From Acanthamoeba castellanii str. Neff (Eukaryota > Discosea > Longamoebia > Acanthamoebidae), in the NCBI RefSeq assembly GCF_000313135.1, contig NW_004457643.1, positions 223,989 through 287,988 on the forward strand: a stretch of DNA of 64,000 nucleotides, read 5' to 3'. Positions 12,236-23,750 of the stretch are shown one piece after another; positions within the stretch are counted from its first letter, which is position 1, and the number at the start of each line of letters is the position of its first letter. The notes under the pieces were generated by a model. That model saw only the letters and a program-made list of their open reading frames with translations. It did no database searches and had not been told where the DNA came from. Position numbers and translations under genes: made by a program.

Positions 12236-15200
12236 ATGGTCAGACATAAGACGAGGCCCGTGCGCAGCTTGACGCCGGACGAAACTTGCAGCATCCCGAC
12301 GAAGCAGGAAGATGCTCATCTAGAAGCAGAGGCTGAGGTTCGAGGTGGCGGTGGCAAGGCGTCTCCCTCGCTCTCCTTCTGGGCCGTGGACTGGGCTGCG
12401 GGCAGCGACGAAGCGGCGCCGCCGCAGCAGCAACCTCAGGGCAAGACGAGCAAATCAAACGGAATCGATCGAGCAGCCCTTACTTCATCCAAGGATGGCT
12501 CCGCTCAATCCTCGCTTGCAGCTTTCGCACCTTCTTCCTCTCCCTCTTCGTCGCTGGCAGCTTCTATGCCTCTGTCGATGATTATGTCAATGTCCAAGCA
12601 GGGCAGCAAGTCCTCCCTTCTGCTCGACGAATCCGACGACGAAAGCGAAGAGGAGGCCTACAGCCATCCGTTGTCTTCAGTGCAAGGGATGCCTGCCTTC
12701 TCCGACTTGCAAGGTACCAGCCCACACCTTCAGCGCGCACCTTCATCTCACTCCTCCGGCTACTACGCGATTTCCTAAAATCGTGCATCTTCAATTTATA
12801 GATGCACGATTTCAGTTCTCCCGCATTTGTTTTTGTAGGATGCATCGTTTATCGCTCAACCGAACCCATTTTCAGCGGGTGCAGCATCAATATGGCCTGC
12901 ACGCTGCATCAAGCAGTGAGCCGTTTCTCTCTGTTCCTGTCTTCTCTTGGTTGGTTCGCCTGAAAGTCCGGCCCTAATAATATTATACTTCCTGTGGAAT
13001 CCGCGGCACGCAGTCACGATTGCCAAGGCCATCGTGAAGCAGTCCGGCCGAAGAGACGGTGCCGCGAATGTTGAGGACATCCTGGACTATGTCACGAAGG
13101 TAACGGGATCCAACGTTATTCCGCCTTGGGCCATGCTAAGCATCTGTTCCTGCTTACCCTGTCGCAGAAATGGAAGAACCTCCGACGAAAGGACGGATCG
13201 CAGTACTCCTCGGCCAGCACTTACATTCGGTACGCTTGCGCCTCGTCCTCCCCTGAGCGCGAGTGCAAGAAGGCTTACTAGTGTCAATCCTACAGGCGAG
13301 CAGTCCAAGCTAATCTGCGAAGCACGGCCAACGGCATTGCTCTCTTCAAGGTGCGAACGTCGCGCTTTGATCGAAAGAGAGGGAGCAACTGACAACGTTG
13401 CATTTGTGAATCCAGATGGACTCCCGACGGGATGGAGTCTATTGGTCGGTGTGTCAGACAGTCGAAGAGGCTAAGTCGCCAGTACGTTATACCCGAGCCA
13501 CAGTCCTGCTCGGTCGTTTGCTGACCGATTCCCTATTAGGCCGTTTCGGGTGAGGTGGGGCTGGCAAGGCCGTTGATGCCGTCTGCCGTCGGTTACCACA
13601 GTTCCGACATCGGCCTCGGAGATGACGAGTTCTGGACCCAAATGAAGGAGGAGCCCACTTCACCGTCGGCCTCGAGCACCTCTCCTCCATCACCCCAGGC
13701 CGAGCTCACGAAGGAGGAAACACAGTTCTACGAGGCCGCCAAAGTGCGAATGACTGCGCTGCAACGTATGCAAAGTTCCACCTCTGCCCCACTTTCCCTC
13801 CGCCTTGGAGTTGCTGACACCGGTGCCTCCCCGCAATACCGTAGGGACCGTGTCGGAGTGCATCATGCAATCCGGTGGTTCGTGCCACTTTGAATTCATC
13901 CTCGACACTGTACAAAAGGTAGCACGACTCTGCTCTGGTGGTGCGATTGCGTGTGTGCCTCACCTCAACTTTTTCCGGTGGCTTCCATGTGCAGAAATGG
14001 GCCGATATCAAGAACGAAGACGGTAAGTACATCGCTTCATGCAGCTTTTTTTGATTTTGTTTTAAATCACACTCACTCCTTCGTCATCATGCGCAGCGCT
14101 CCCACGGATTGCCAACCTGAAGAAGCTCGTGGGCGCGTGCGTCGCTCGAGATCGCGGAGAGGACTCGAAGGCTCTCTTCATGGTTCGTTGTCGCCCTTGT
14201 GCATCAGTTGTGCTCAGCAAGCAAACACCTGCCGTATTCGCACTTGGATCGCGCCGACTAACTCCAGTGGTGTTTGCAGAGGGACCACAATGCCGAGTCC
14301 AGCGGCTACTGGAAGCTGGGCCTCTCCAACCCCTACGTCAAGACGTCTGGTCTGACCTTGGATACCAAAGAAAAGGTACACTCATTGCGGTTTTACGAAC
14401 AAGTGTGCTGCGGCTCGTGAAGACGGCTACATGTATGTACATTCGCTCACCCACCGTTGTGTGCCGCAAATGCCGTAGGGTATTCCCTCGACGGTCCCCT
14501 CCATGCAAGGAAGTGGGACTGCGGACCAGGGCAGCAGCGGTAGCGGCAGCGGCAGCAGACGCAATGTCCCACTCACTCACCTGCAGGGTACGTGCTGTCG
14601 TGCGCGCATCAGTTGGGAGGCATGTTCAGTGCACCTTAACTTCTCGTCCTTGCAGAGTTGATCATTGATGCGATCGCCGCGAACGGAGAAGCCGCCGATT
14701 TGGAATCGATCTACGCCTACATCAAGGAGGTAACTACGGCTCTCGTTAACCGTTTTGCGTGTGAGCGCCCCGTGATGATGGTTGAGCAGAATGAGCTCAC
14801 TCCTTGCGTGAAGAGGTGGCAGGGCTTGACGCGTCGCGATGGCACGCCCTATGCCGCGGATATCCGTAGGGCGGTGCAGTCCAGCCTCTTCAACAACTCT
14901 TCCCAGTCGCCAATCTTCGTCAAGCTCCCCGAGACTGATCAGAACACGTGGGGCCTGGCCGCACGCGGGGTACGCCTCCACAACACCGCATTCGTCGACA
15001 ACAAACTAACTTCTGGTACGTTCGTTGAACAGAAAGCGCTGCTGCGTGAGCGACAGCAAAAGATGCGGATGGCTGAACAGGATCAGCTCATCGAAGATGA
15101 TGAAGATGACGATGAAGACGACGACGACCCCCGCACGCCGTCGTTTGGGCAGGCGAATGGCAACGGCAGCGGTGGCCACGGTCTCGGAAGTCCCAACGGC

Positions 15201-16813
15201 AATTCGGGCGGCGCAGCCTCGGACAGACCCAAGAAGAAGAGAAAGAAGAAGAACCAGTTCTCTGGCATTCAGCAGATGATTGCCGAGGTCATGGAGCGGA
15301 ACGGCGGATCCGCACCGTTCGAGACCATCCTTGGCGAGTGTCAGAAGGTCCATCGATCCTCTTCGGCTTGCCTACCAAGCGGTGTGCTGACGAGCTTCAA
15401 TTCTCTCTCCATGGGTGCGTGTTGTGATGATGGCAACACAGCGTTGGCGCACGCTACGGAAGAGGGACGGCGCGCCCTACAATGCTGACCCCAAGCGTTC
15501 GATCAACGCCTCGCTCACTAAGACCCCTGCCTACGGCCAAGTCTTTGAGCGCGATCCCCACATCGAGGGCTTCTGGCGTCTCACCCCTGGTACCCCCCCC
15601 TCTTCCCCCGCTCATTGCGCCCCTTCGTGAGAGCGCTAGGCGCCACGACGTGGTGAACTGACCGTCGATGCCGCCGCCAACGCTACGCAGCTGCCCAGAA
15701 AGTGTGGGACCAATTGAAGACAGGATCCGTCGAGCCGGCCCAGGCCGCGGTCGCCCCGCGCGTAATGATGATGCCACGGATGAACCTCGGCGCGCTGACC
15801 GGCACGAGCGTGTCGCCCGTTTCTGCGGAGATGCACGCGGGATCGCGGCACGACGACGATGACGGCGATGGCGACTACCTCGTCGGCAACGGCAATGGCA
15901 ATAGCAGGCGGCTTGAGGAGCGCCGGGAGCTGGAGCGCGAGCGGAGAGAGAGGCGGCGGCTGCGCGAGAGCAGCGAAGGAGGTCTGGGGAGCAGCCCCCA
16001 GGCCGGCGGGAAGGACTCGTCGTCAGGCTTCCTGGCCGCATCGACGTCGACCAGTCCCACCGACGGGCTGGCGGCGTTTGCGCACCAGGCCATCGGCGAC
16101 GGCTCCTTCACGCATTTCCCGCGCGCACTGATACGGGAAGACGGCTCCATGGCGATGGTCGACGAGGACGAGATGGAGGACGACGCCATCGACGGCCGGC
16201 GAACGAAGAAGCGAACCCGGCGCGACGAGGGCGAGCGAGACGAACTCGAGGGCGACGAGGACGAGCTCGAATACGGCGAAGGGCTCGGCGAAGCGCCCAA
16301 GCTCGCCTCCATGCAAGCCATGGTCATTCGAGCGATCCGCAAGAACGGAGGCAGCAGTTCCTTCAAGACCATCTACGACGCGCTATGTGAGGTACCGGGC
16401 ATTTCTCTCCTCAACCACAGAATTATGCGGGGCAGCCAATTAATTGCTCACGCACCGGTGCACCAACAGAAAGTGGAGAAGGACAAGGGTCTGATGTCGG
16501 CTGTCAACTGGGCGCGCGTGCATCGTTCCAACTTCCCTGGCGACAACAACAGCGAAGAAGAAGATGACCAGAACGCCGTCAAGGTGTTTGCCCGCAACGA
16601 GCAGGGCAACTGGTCGGTGCCAGACCTCAAGGTTGGTCATCCATCTCTTGCGCTCTTTAGGCCTTCATGCGGAACCACAAGCTCATGCTAATGTTCTTCC
16701 TCTTCTTCTTTGTAATGCGGCAGTTGTGCGATTGGGTGATGAAGCACAAGAGGAAGCGAATCAAGGTAGACAAGTTTGTTCCCAAGAAGAAGAACTCCCG
16801 AATCGATGAATGA
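12236..16813 (+). CDS. Five-repeat winged-helix-like nuclear protein
   Basis: A large multi-exon protein beginning MVRHKTRP, with a serine-rich, acidic N-terminal third (LLDESDDESEEEAYS). It then has five degenerate copies of a domain of about 75 residues, each with an Ala/Ile-rich first helix, a NGG-like turn, a helix ending in DYVTK-type sequence, then K/RWxxLRRKDG, a R(R/K)AVQ-type helix and a strand ending FWRL or YWSV. Copies lie at about 13010-13460, 13835-14330, 14655-14975, 15260-15595 and 16310-16640. Between copies are acidic runs (EDDEDDDEDDDD), basic runs (KKKRKKKN) and a long Glu/Arg helix near 15900. The C-terminus KHKRKRIKVDKFVPKKK resembles a nuclear localisation signal. The layout suggests a winged-helix DNA- or chromatin-binding protein; the exact family cannot be named. 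All five copies are cut by a phase-0 intron at the same place. The start could be earlier, since the frame is open upstream. Confidence 0.72.
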
Positions 16814-17043
16814 ATGAACTCGTTCTACACGCACCACCACGGCTGGGTCACGGACGTACCACCCAACCCACGCCCGTGCTCTTCTACCACCACCACCACC
16901 AAGGCCTTGGTGGTAGAACAGCTCATGCCATCAGTACACTAATAAAAAACGACAACAACAACGTGAAAGAAAGTGCGCTCTTGGGTGTATGGGAGGGTTG
17001 CGCGATGATGATTTATCAAAACAGCAAACTTGCTTTGAAGGGC

Positions 17044-19271
17044 TCAGAGCGGGTTGGACTTCTTGTCGTCTTTCTTGAGGTCGTCCAGGAAGGGGTCGCT
17101 GGCTCCAGTTCGTCCCACGAGGTCCATCATCCATTTGTTGGGGCCGTCGTTCCACCCCTCGGCCGCCATCGTTCGGTTGACCTTGCGCATCTTGTCCGTC
17201 AGGTTTTCTGTTGTGGTAAAGGTTGGTGAAGCGTAAGTTCTCGTCTTGACATCACACACATCACGCACCGCGCACGAGCTCTCTATTGCCGTACGTTCTC
17301 TCAGTTTCTCCTTTTCTTGTCGCTGCTCTGCATCTTCTCCACCCAAGCCCCACACGACGAGGTCTTCGATCTCGAAATCGAAACCGTCCATCAGCGGGCT
17401 GTTTACGAAGCGCGCATGCAGGCGAGTGAGCATGTGAAGAGTCGGAAACGAAGGGAAAGAGTCAGAGTTGGCAGGGGCGTGTGCAGCAGTGCTGTACCCT
17501 TTGCGATAGGTGACGTCCACCGACCTGGTGCTTCCCACCTCGAAGTCCTTGTCGATCCACAACCGGAAGCTTCCGAGATCGCCACCAAAGCCGATGCCTT
17601 TGTTGTCGTTATAACGCCCCAGTCAGTCGCACATATGGGACAAACATGCAAACGACAAGGCTTGAGGCGAGACGATTGCGATATATATATATATATATAC
17701 CGATGGGAAGCTCGGAGAATGTCTTCTTGGTGTTGAGGTAGACGTAGTTGGTAGCCTTGCCCGTCGTCCTGTACACGTTGATGCGCGGGTAGAGCGAGAA
17801 GAGGAAGGACCGGGCATCCCCGTAGTAGGAGGTCGTGTCCTGCCAGCCTGTGCACACGACACACATGACACACGCAGGTGACACCAGCGTGAGGCCTACC
17901 CTACGCGCAAAGCGATCAGATAGGAATGGGTGCGCACCCGAGACGTTGTAGACGCCAAAGACCTCCTTGGCCTTGGTGCGAATGAGGAGGAGCGTGGTGC
18001 CGTGGTAGCCGAACAAGGCCGCGCAGAAGCGATTGAAGCTGTTGCCATGCGAAAGCGCTACAAAACAGGCCAACGATTTGTGAGCCACCCAACATGTTGA
18101 GCACGAACGAAGAAGAAGAAGGTGGTGGTGGTGGTGATGATGGGCGCGGCGTACTGGAGTAGAGGACACGCCAGGGCACGGCCCGGTCCTGCGCGTTGAC
18201 CATGGCGGAGAGAACCCAGAGGCGCGACTGGTCGAGGATGAGCTGCTTCCGGTTCATGACGTGGTCGATCTCGGGCAGGCGGAACGGCACCTGCGCGCCG
18301 CCACCAACAACGGGCGCCGCCGCTCCGCCGCCGGTGCTGGTCAGGTGCTGCGACGTGGCGGGCTGGCCGGCGAACTGGAACTCGAGGAGGCGCCGTCGCA
18401 CGAGCACCTCGACCGTGCTCTTGAAGAGGTGGGTGACGGTGTCGGAGGCCCAGGCGACGAAGGTGTCGATGGACACGGTGCGGCTGCCACCGCCGCCGCC
18501 CTCGCGCTCGTTGTAGAGCAGGAGGCCCTCGAGCGTTGGGTTGATGGCCTTCTTCTCCCACACGTGCAGGTCCTCGCCGGTCACCTCGAGCGTGCCTCGC
18601 AGCTTCTTCTTCTCCTCCTTCTTTTTCTTCTGTTGCTCTTCTTCTCCCTCTCCGCCTTCGGCTTGGCCATCTTCATCTTCATCTTTCTCCTTCTGCTTCT
18701 CGTCTGTGTCGTTTTGGTTCTCTTCTCCTTCTTCGGTGTCGTGCCGGCCGTAGAGCAGCTTGGCGAGGAAGGTGCAGTCGCAGAGCATGGCCTTGATCTG
18801 CTCCTTGCGTTCGGTTTCCTCCACCACGACGGCACCGGTCGACGAAGTCGGCGCTACGTTGCTGTCATCTTCGTACATGGCAAAGAGGAATCGCAACTGC
18901 TGTGAGATGCCGCCCCTGCAGCACTTCTCTACACCGACGATGAACTGATGTTCCGTCAGCACCGTCGACGATACGACGGCAGCCTTCTCCTGGTGGTGAT
19001 GCGAGAGGTGAGGAAGATGAGAGTGATGTGCTGGAGGTGGGTGCGCTCCGCCCTCCTCGTTGCCGGCCTTGATGAAGGCCTGGAAGAGCTTCTCGCCGAA
19101 TGGAAGCAGGATGGGAGGGAGCTCGAGGTGCTGAATGAAGATGTGCCTGTCGAGGGCAGCATGCTGCTTCTTGAGGTGGACGTAGAGGGCACGAAGGTGG
19201 TTCAGTTCGTGCTGTGGAAAGCTGTACACGGGCTCGGAGTGGCGATGATGTTTGCTCGTTTGACCTCCCAT
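17044..19271 (-). CDS. MEAK7: TLDc-domain protein, MEAK7/TLDC1-like
   Basis: The chosen start gives MGGQTSKHH, an N-myristoylation consensus like that of animal MEAK7; an upstream in-frame ATG at 19304 would hide it. The N-terminal half is helical with an acidic and lysine-rich insert (about residues 180-230, DEDGQAEGGEGEEEQQKKKK). The C-terminal TLDc domain is spread over several exons: VLSAMVNAQDRAVPWRVLYSST, then HGNSFNRFCAALFGYHGTTLLLI, EVFGVYNVSG, SFLFSLYPRINVYRTTGKATN, FGGDLGSFRLWIDKDFEVGS and FEIEDLVVWGLGG, matching MEAK7 segment by segment. In animals MEAK7 is a lysosome-associated activator of an alternative mTOR signalling branch and binds V-ATPase; TLDc proteins generally act on V-ATPase. 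The protein ends KKDDKKSNPL. An intron near 17685-17700 carries a TA repeat. The 230 bp between this stop and the preceding gene's stop is a convergent spacer. Confidence 0.84.
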
Positions 19272-19651
19272 TTTGCGGGAGATGGAAGTGGATCGACTGA
19301 GCAACGCTCTGTGCCGTCAATTAGTGTGCTCGAAGGGTGCTCTACCGCGTTCGTGCAAGTGTCTTTCGGGCCTTTGGTGCAAGCCCTTGCCAACTATGCG
19401 GCACGCGATCTTTGTTGGTGAAGGTGGCCCCCACTTCCTCCTCTGCTGTTTCGATGCGAACTCACATAAAAGCAAAGGAAATCCCTTTTCCCGCCAGTGA
19501 CCGCTCAGCGAATTGATGGAGGAGGTGATTGACGATTCATTGTACAAAGAGTGGTGTGGATGGCTTACAGCGTGATTGGGATGGTGCCAAGCGATGCGCG
19601 AAAATGCGATGTTTGATGGTGATGGTGGCACATGTGTAAATGCGGCCGATC
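19272..19651. other. Intergenic spacer between two minus-strand genes
   Basis: About 380 bp that should hold the MEAK7-like promoter and the 3' end of the PGY-rich gene. Short open frames occur on both strands but none has recognisable similarity. Confidence 0.5.
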
Positions 19652-20185
19652 TTACCACTTCTTGAAGCCCTTGCCGATTTTCTTGCCGCCCTTCTTGAAG
19701 CCCTTGCCAATCTTCTTGCCGCCCTTCTTGAAGCCCTTCATGACGCCGCGATCGCCATCCGCTCCGTACTCGCCCTCACCGCCGCACGCCACCTCGTGAG
19801 GCTGATACGATCCGCCGAAGCCAGGGCCACCCATGGCCGGGGGCGGGGCACCGGGGTAGCCACCACCGTAGCCTCCTCCATCTCCTCGCACGTCGTACGC
19901 GGGCGCACCGCCGTAGCCCATCGCGGGGGGCGGGGCACCAGGGTAGCCGCCACCATTCATCTGATTGTAGCCTCCATCCATCATCGGTGGAGGCATCCCG
20001 TAGGCCTGCTGCTGAGGCGGATAGCCAGGCGCAGGGCCGCCGGGGTAGCCACCGTAGGCCGGCTGCTGGGGCGGGTACCCGCCAGATGCGTAGGGATCGT
20101 GGGGCGGGTAGCCCCCGCCGGGAGGGGCGGCCATCACGGGGTAGCCGGACCCGTACGGGTCGTATGTGGGATAGGGACCAGACAT
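19652..20185 (-). CDS. Pro/Gly/Tyr-rich protein with tandem lysine tail
   Basis: A single-exon gene for 177 residues. The first 145 or so are low-complexity Pro-Gly-Tyr repeats of the GYPP/GYPGAPPPAMG type, like the disordered N-terminal regions of annexin VII, peflin and scramblase-type proteins, but no annexin or EF-hand repeat follows. Two near-identical blocks (GGGYPGAPPPAMG) indicate internal duplication. The C-terminus is strikingly basic: KGFKKGGKKIG is repeated, ending GKGFKKW. The start is set by MSGPYPTYDPYG; an earlier ATG at 20263 is in frame but adds an unrelated tail. No signal peptide is seen. Function unknown; such composition suggests binding to membranes, acidic polymers or condensates, which is inference only. 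Confidence 0.72.
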   Translation of the reverse strand: MSGPYPTYDPYGSGYPVMAAPPGGGYPPHDPYASGGYPPQQPAYGGYPGGPAPGYPPQQQAYGMPPPMMDGGYNQMNGGGYPGAPPPAMGYGGAPAYDVRGDGGGYGGGYPGAPPPAMGGPGFGGSYQPHEVACGGEGEYGADGDRGVMKGFKKGGKKIGKGFKKGGKKIGKGFKKW

Positions 20186-20543
20186 GATCTTCTTGTGTTG
20201 TGGTGTTGTAGTAGGTGTGTGAGGGTGGCGTAGCGAGTTGGTCGAGCAGGAGGTTGGGACCAAGTAATAGAACTATGATCGATACACGCCGTTCTCTGTC
20301 CTTCTTGTTCGTTCGCGTAGTGGTGCGCGAGTGGTCGCCGGAAAGCAGCCCACGGTCAGTTGCCTTTTCAAAATTCCTGAACACCAGCATACCGGCAAGC
20401 TGTATCAAGATCGGTATTTGAGGCACGCACCCGGCTCCTTCGCTGAACCCGACACCGAGAAACACTCTCCTTCCGCTGACGTCAGCAGGAAGCGAAAACA
20501 TTTAATTCGAACAAGCGTAATACCGCGAGAGCCCCACGAGGGG
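20186..20543. other. Divergent intergenic region
   Basis: About 360 bp between the PGY-rich gene (-) and the PH/IPK gene (+). It is open in frame with the latter, but I see no motif that would extend that protein. No clear TATA box. Confidence 0.45.
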
Positions 20544-23500
20544 ATGGAGCGGGGTGAGTGGAAGGAACTGGCGGATATCGTGCCACAGGGGGACGGAGCG
20601 CTGGTCGTGTCGCTCGCCTCCTCGCCCTCGGCCAGGGCCTCTGCCATCACCAACCAGGAGCTGCGCACGCAGTGGGAAACCACCTTCAAGCGCAACACCA
20701 AGCGCTGGACCGCGCAGCAGCAGCAGCGGGACGCACACTCCACTGCAAGCCTGCGCAGCAGCCGTAGCGAAGGGGTAGCCCTGAGCCCCACCGCCAGCAG
20801 ACGCGAAATAGCACGCAAAAAGAACGAAAGCGAAGACAAACGCGAAGAAAGCGACAAAGAGGAGGTGGTGCGGAAGTGGGTGCCGTCCGCCTGCACGGGC
20901 GCAGAGCTCAGGCGGCGCCTGACCATCGAGGAGACCATCCAACTGCTCAGCGAGGAGGTGAACCGGTGCGTGCTCAAGTCCCAGGCCCAACTGCAGCACC
21001 GCGGTGGCCGCAGCCTCGTTGCCTCCGCCGGCGATCCGTCGTTTCTGCCGACATCACCGGCCTCTTCCTCTTCGCTGCAGCTCCTCAACTCGGGCGAATC
21101 ACACTTTCATACCACCACCACCGCCGCCATGGACAAGCCGCACCAGCCGCTGCAACTCCGACCACTGCGGTCGCCCAAGGAAGTGCTGGCGGGCCTGGGC
21201 CGGAGCAGTGGCGGGAGCGCGAAGAAGGCCAAGGCGGCCGGCCGGAAGGGGAGGGCAGTGAAGACGGCCGGCACCGACGAGGACAGCTGTGGGGGCGACT
21301 TAGGAGGGTGGGACCCGCTGTCGACGACGTCGCCGCCGCCGCCGCCACCAGCGGGGAGCGAGGACGAAGCCAAGGTGGCGGTGGTGGGCAGCAACAGCCG
21401 CGCGACGGTGGTGATGCTGCGGGGCGAGGTCCCCGAGCCCGACGTGTACTACTTCGCCAAGCGCAACGTGCGGGAGGGGTGGCTCGTCAAGCAAGGTACC
21501 TCCTCCTCCTCCTTTTTTTTGACCGTGACGGCTTCCAACGGCTTCCTCATTATTATTCCGTCTACGAAACTCAACAAACTCTTCTTCTTCATCTTCTCTC
21601 TTCTCTTTTATTGTTGGCGCGTTTGTGGTGGGTGGCTGCAGGAGGGAGAGTGCAGTCGTGGAAGAAGCGGTGCGTACGGTGACACGGCCACACGGCTCAC
21701 ATGTGCGGCCCTAATTGACGGACATGGTTGTTTGATCGTCCCGTGCAGCTACTTCATCCTTCGACCGACGAACGGCGAGGAGGAACCCGGCATGCTCTAC
21801 TACTTCGAGCGGCTGCCATTCAAGAACGCAAACGTGCCCTTCTCCTCTTCGCCTCTCCTTTTTTTGTCCTGGTGATCGCGCGCCTCATCAGCCTTACGGC
21901 GTGTGTGCCGTGTGCCGTGTGTGCGGTGTGTGTGTGTGTGTGTGTGTCGTGTGCTTTTGTGGGTTTTGGTGTCTATCTCTAGACCCCGGCCAAGGGTGCG
22001 CTGTTAATGCGAGAGGTGACCTCGGTGGACGAGAACGATCTGCCGGGCAAGCCGTTCTCCTTCGCCCTGTGCACCCTTGCGCGCAAGTTCTGGTTCCAGG
22101 TGCGTGACATGAAAGCCAGCACCTCCCACACTCCCACCCGGCCCACACATGTGCACCTTTTCCGCTCTGGTCCAGACACTCACTCACTCGAGTGTGGGCC
22201 TGCAGGCGGCCAGCGTGGAGGAAAAGGTCGCGTGGACGCAGGCCTTCTCCGCGTTCGTGCTCGAGAACCTCTCGACGAGCCTCGAGAAGGTCGAACTCAC
22301 TTCCGACCGCAGAACTCAAGGTCTGTTGTGCAACGCGCGTGGCGTGTGTGCGCACACAGTCATCAATGGTGGTGGCGATGATGATGATGGTGATGATGAC
22401 TGAGAATGATGTGTTTGCGGTGCGCGCAGACAAGCTGTACGTGAGCCACGACGATCGGCCGTCGGTGCTCAAACCGCTGGTGGACCGAGAGGAGGCGATC
22501 TACTATCGCCTGGACCGAGCGCGCGAGGAAGTGGCCTCGTTTCCCGTTCGCCTCTTCTGTTTTTCATCCGGCGTCACACTCATCGAAGGGAAAGGTACGC
22601 GTGTGTCGTGTCGTATCGTGTGGCGTGTGTCGTGTGGCGTGTGGCGTGTGTCGTGTGTTCATTTATGTGATGCGTTTGATTTGGTCTGGGTGATGATCAA
22701 CCCACAGAGTACCTTTGCCTGGAGGACCCGCTGCACCACATGAAGCGACCAAGCGTGTGCAGGCTCCGATTAGGCGCCAAGTCCAGAGGTTTGGCCCTGC
22801 CCCCCCTTTCGCTTTTTTCGCTTTATTATTCTCTTTTGTAGACACTCACCACTGATTGATCGTTCATCGCCTCCACCAGGTGAAGCCGGTCAGGACGCCT
22901 CTCTCGGCTTCAAGTTCGAGCAGATCCAGGTCTATCACCGCGCCACCGATCAGTACGTCAAAAAGAGCTTTCCGCGCAAGGTCCGCACTCATCCATTGCT
23001 CAGCACGCACGCACTGTGTTGACTCGATCGTACAATCGCACGCGCACGCGCGCTCGCACCACACAGAGCGGCAACAAGAAGGCGGAAAAGGCGACGAAGG
23101 AGCTGCTCCGGTTTCTGTATGACGGGGAGCGCATCCACTACGCGGTGGTGGACGTGCTGTTGGCCAGGCTGGCCGAACTCATCCTCTGGCTGGAGAGGGA
23201 CGCCCGGGGCGGATTCCTCCCGTTCCTCCTGCTGAAGCCCACTCTGCTCCTCGCCTACGACACGGCCGAGCCCGATGACGGCGAAGCCATTCAGCTCAAG
23301 GTGCATGAATCCTCCGCGCGCGCACACGACACACGACACACACATACACATACACACACACAAGACACTCACGCCAAGCACGACAGATCATGGATTTCGA
23401 GCACTGCAAGCCCAAGCCGGCGGGTCAAGAGGTCCATTCGCTCTCCTTTCTTAACGGTACACCCTTGATGAACCTTCTTTGTTTATACACGGCGCCTTAG

Positions 23501-23630
23501 CCGAGAACAAATCGCTCCTCAACCCACTCCACCGCTAAACCTTGTGGGCACAGGGGTGCGGCGACTGTGCAAGCTGCTTGATCGGATCTACTACGAAAAG
23601 TCCCTCGCAGACAAGGTGGCCAGGAAGTGA
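20544..23630 (+). CDS. PH-domain / inositol polyphosphate kinase-like fusion
   Basis: The N-terminal third is charged and low in complexity. A PH domain follows: VREGWLVKQ, GGRVQSWKKR, YFILRP, MLYYFE, then FCFAL-like segments FSFALCTLARKFWFQ and the closing helix EEKVAWTQAFSAFV. After it comes an inositol-phosphate-kinase (IPK) fold: LYVSHDDRPSVLKPLVDREEAIYYRL (ATP-lobe lysine in KPL), FPVRLFCF, EYLCLEDPLHHMKRPSVCRLRLGAK, FEQIQVYHRATDQYVKK, LLRFLYDGERIHYAVVDVLL, LLLAYD and IMDFEHCKP, in the same order as IP6K/IPMK enzymes. The family signature PxxxDxKxG reads P-S-V-C-R-L-R-L-G, with Arg at the Asp and Lys positions, while the later IxDF aspartate is kept. It may be a pseudokinase or have changed specificity. 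The PH domain suggests recruitment to phosphoinositide membranes. It ends KSLADKVARK. About nine introns. Confidence 0.78.
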
Positions 23631-23750
23631 GGGCTGCAAGAACTGTGTGGCCCAATGCACATTATTATTCATCACGTCAGGCCAAGCCCCAACATCTCCA
23701 CTCTGCTCAGGCAACTGCTTGTCCACCAATTCAGAGTGGTGGGCAGCTCC

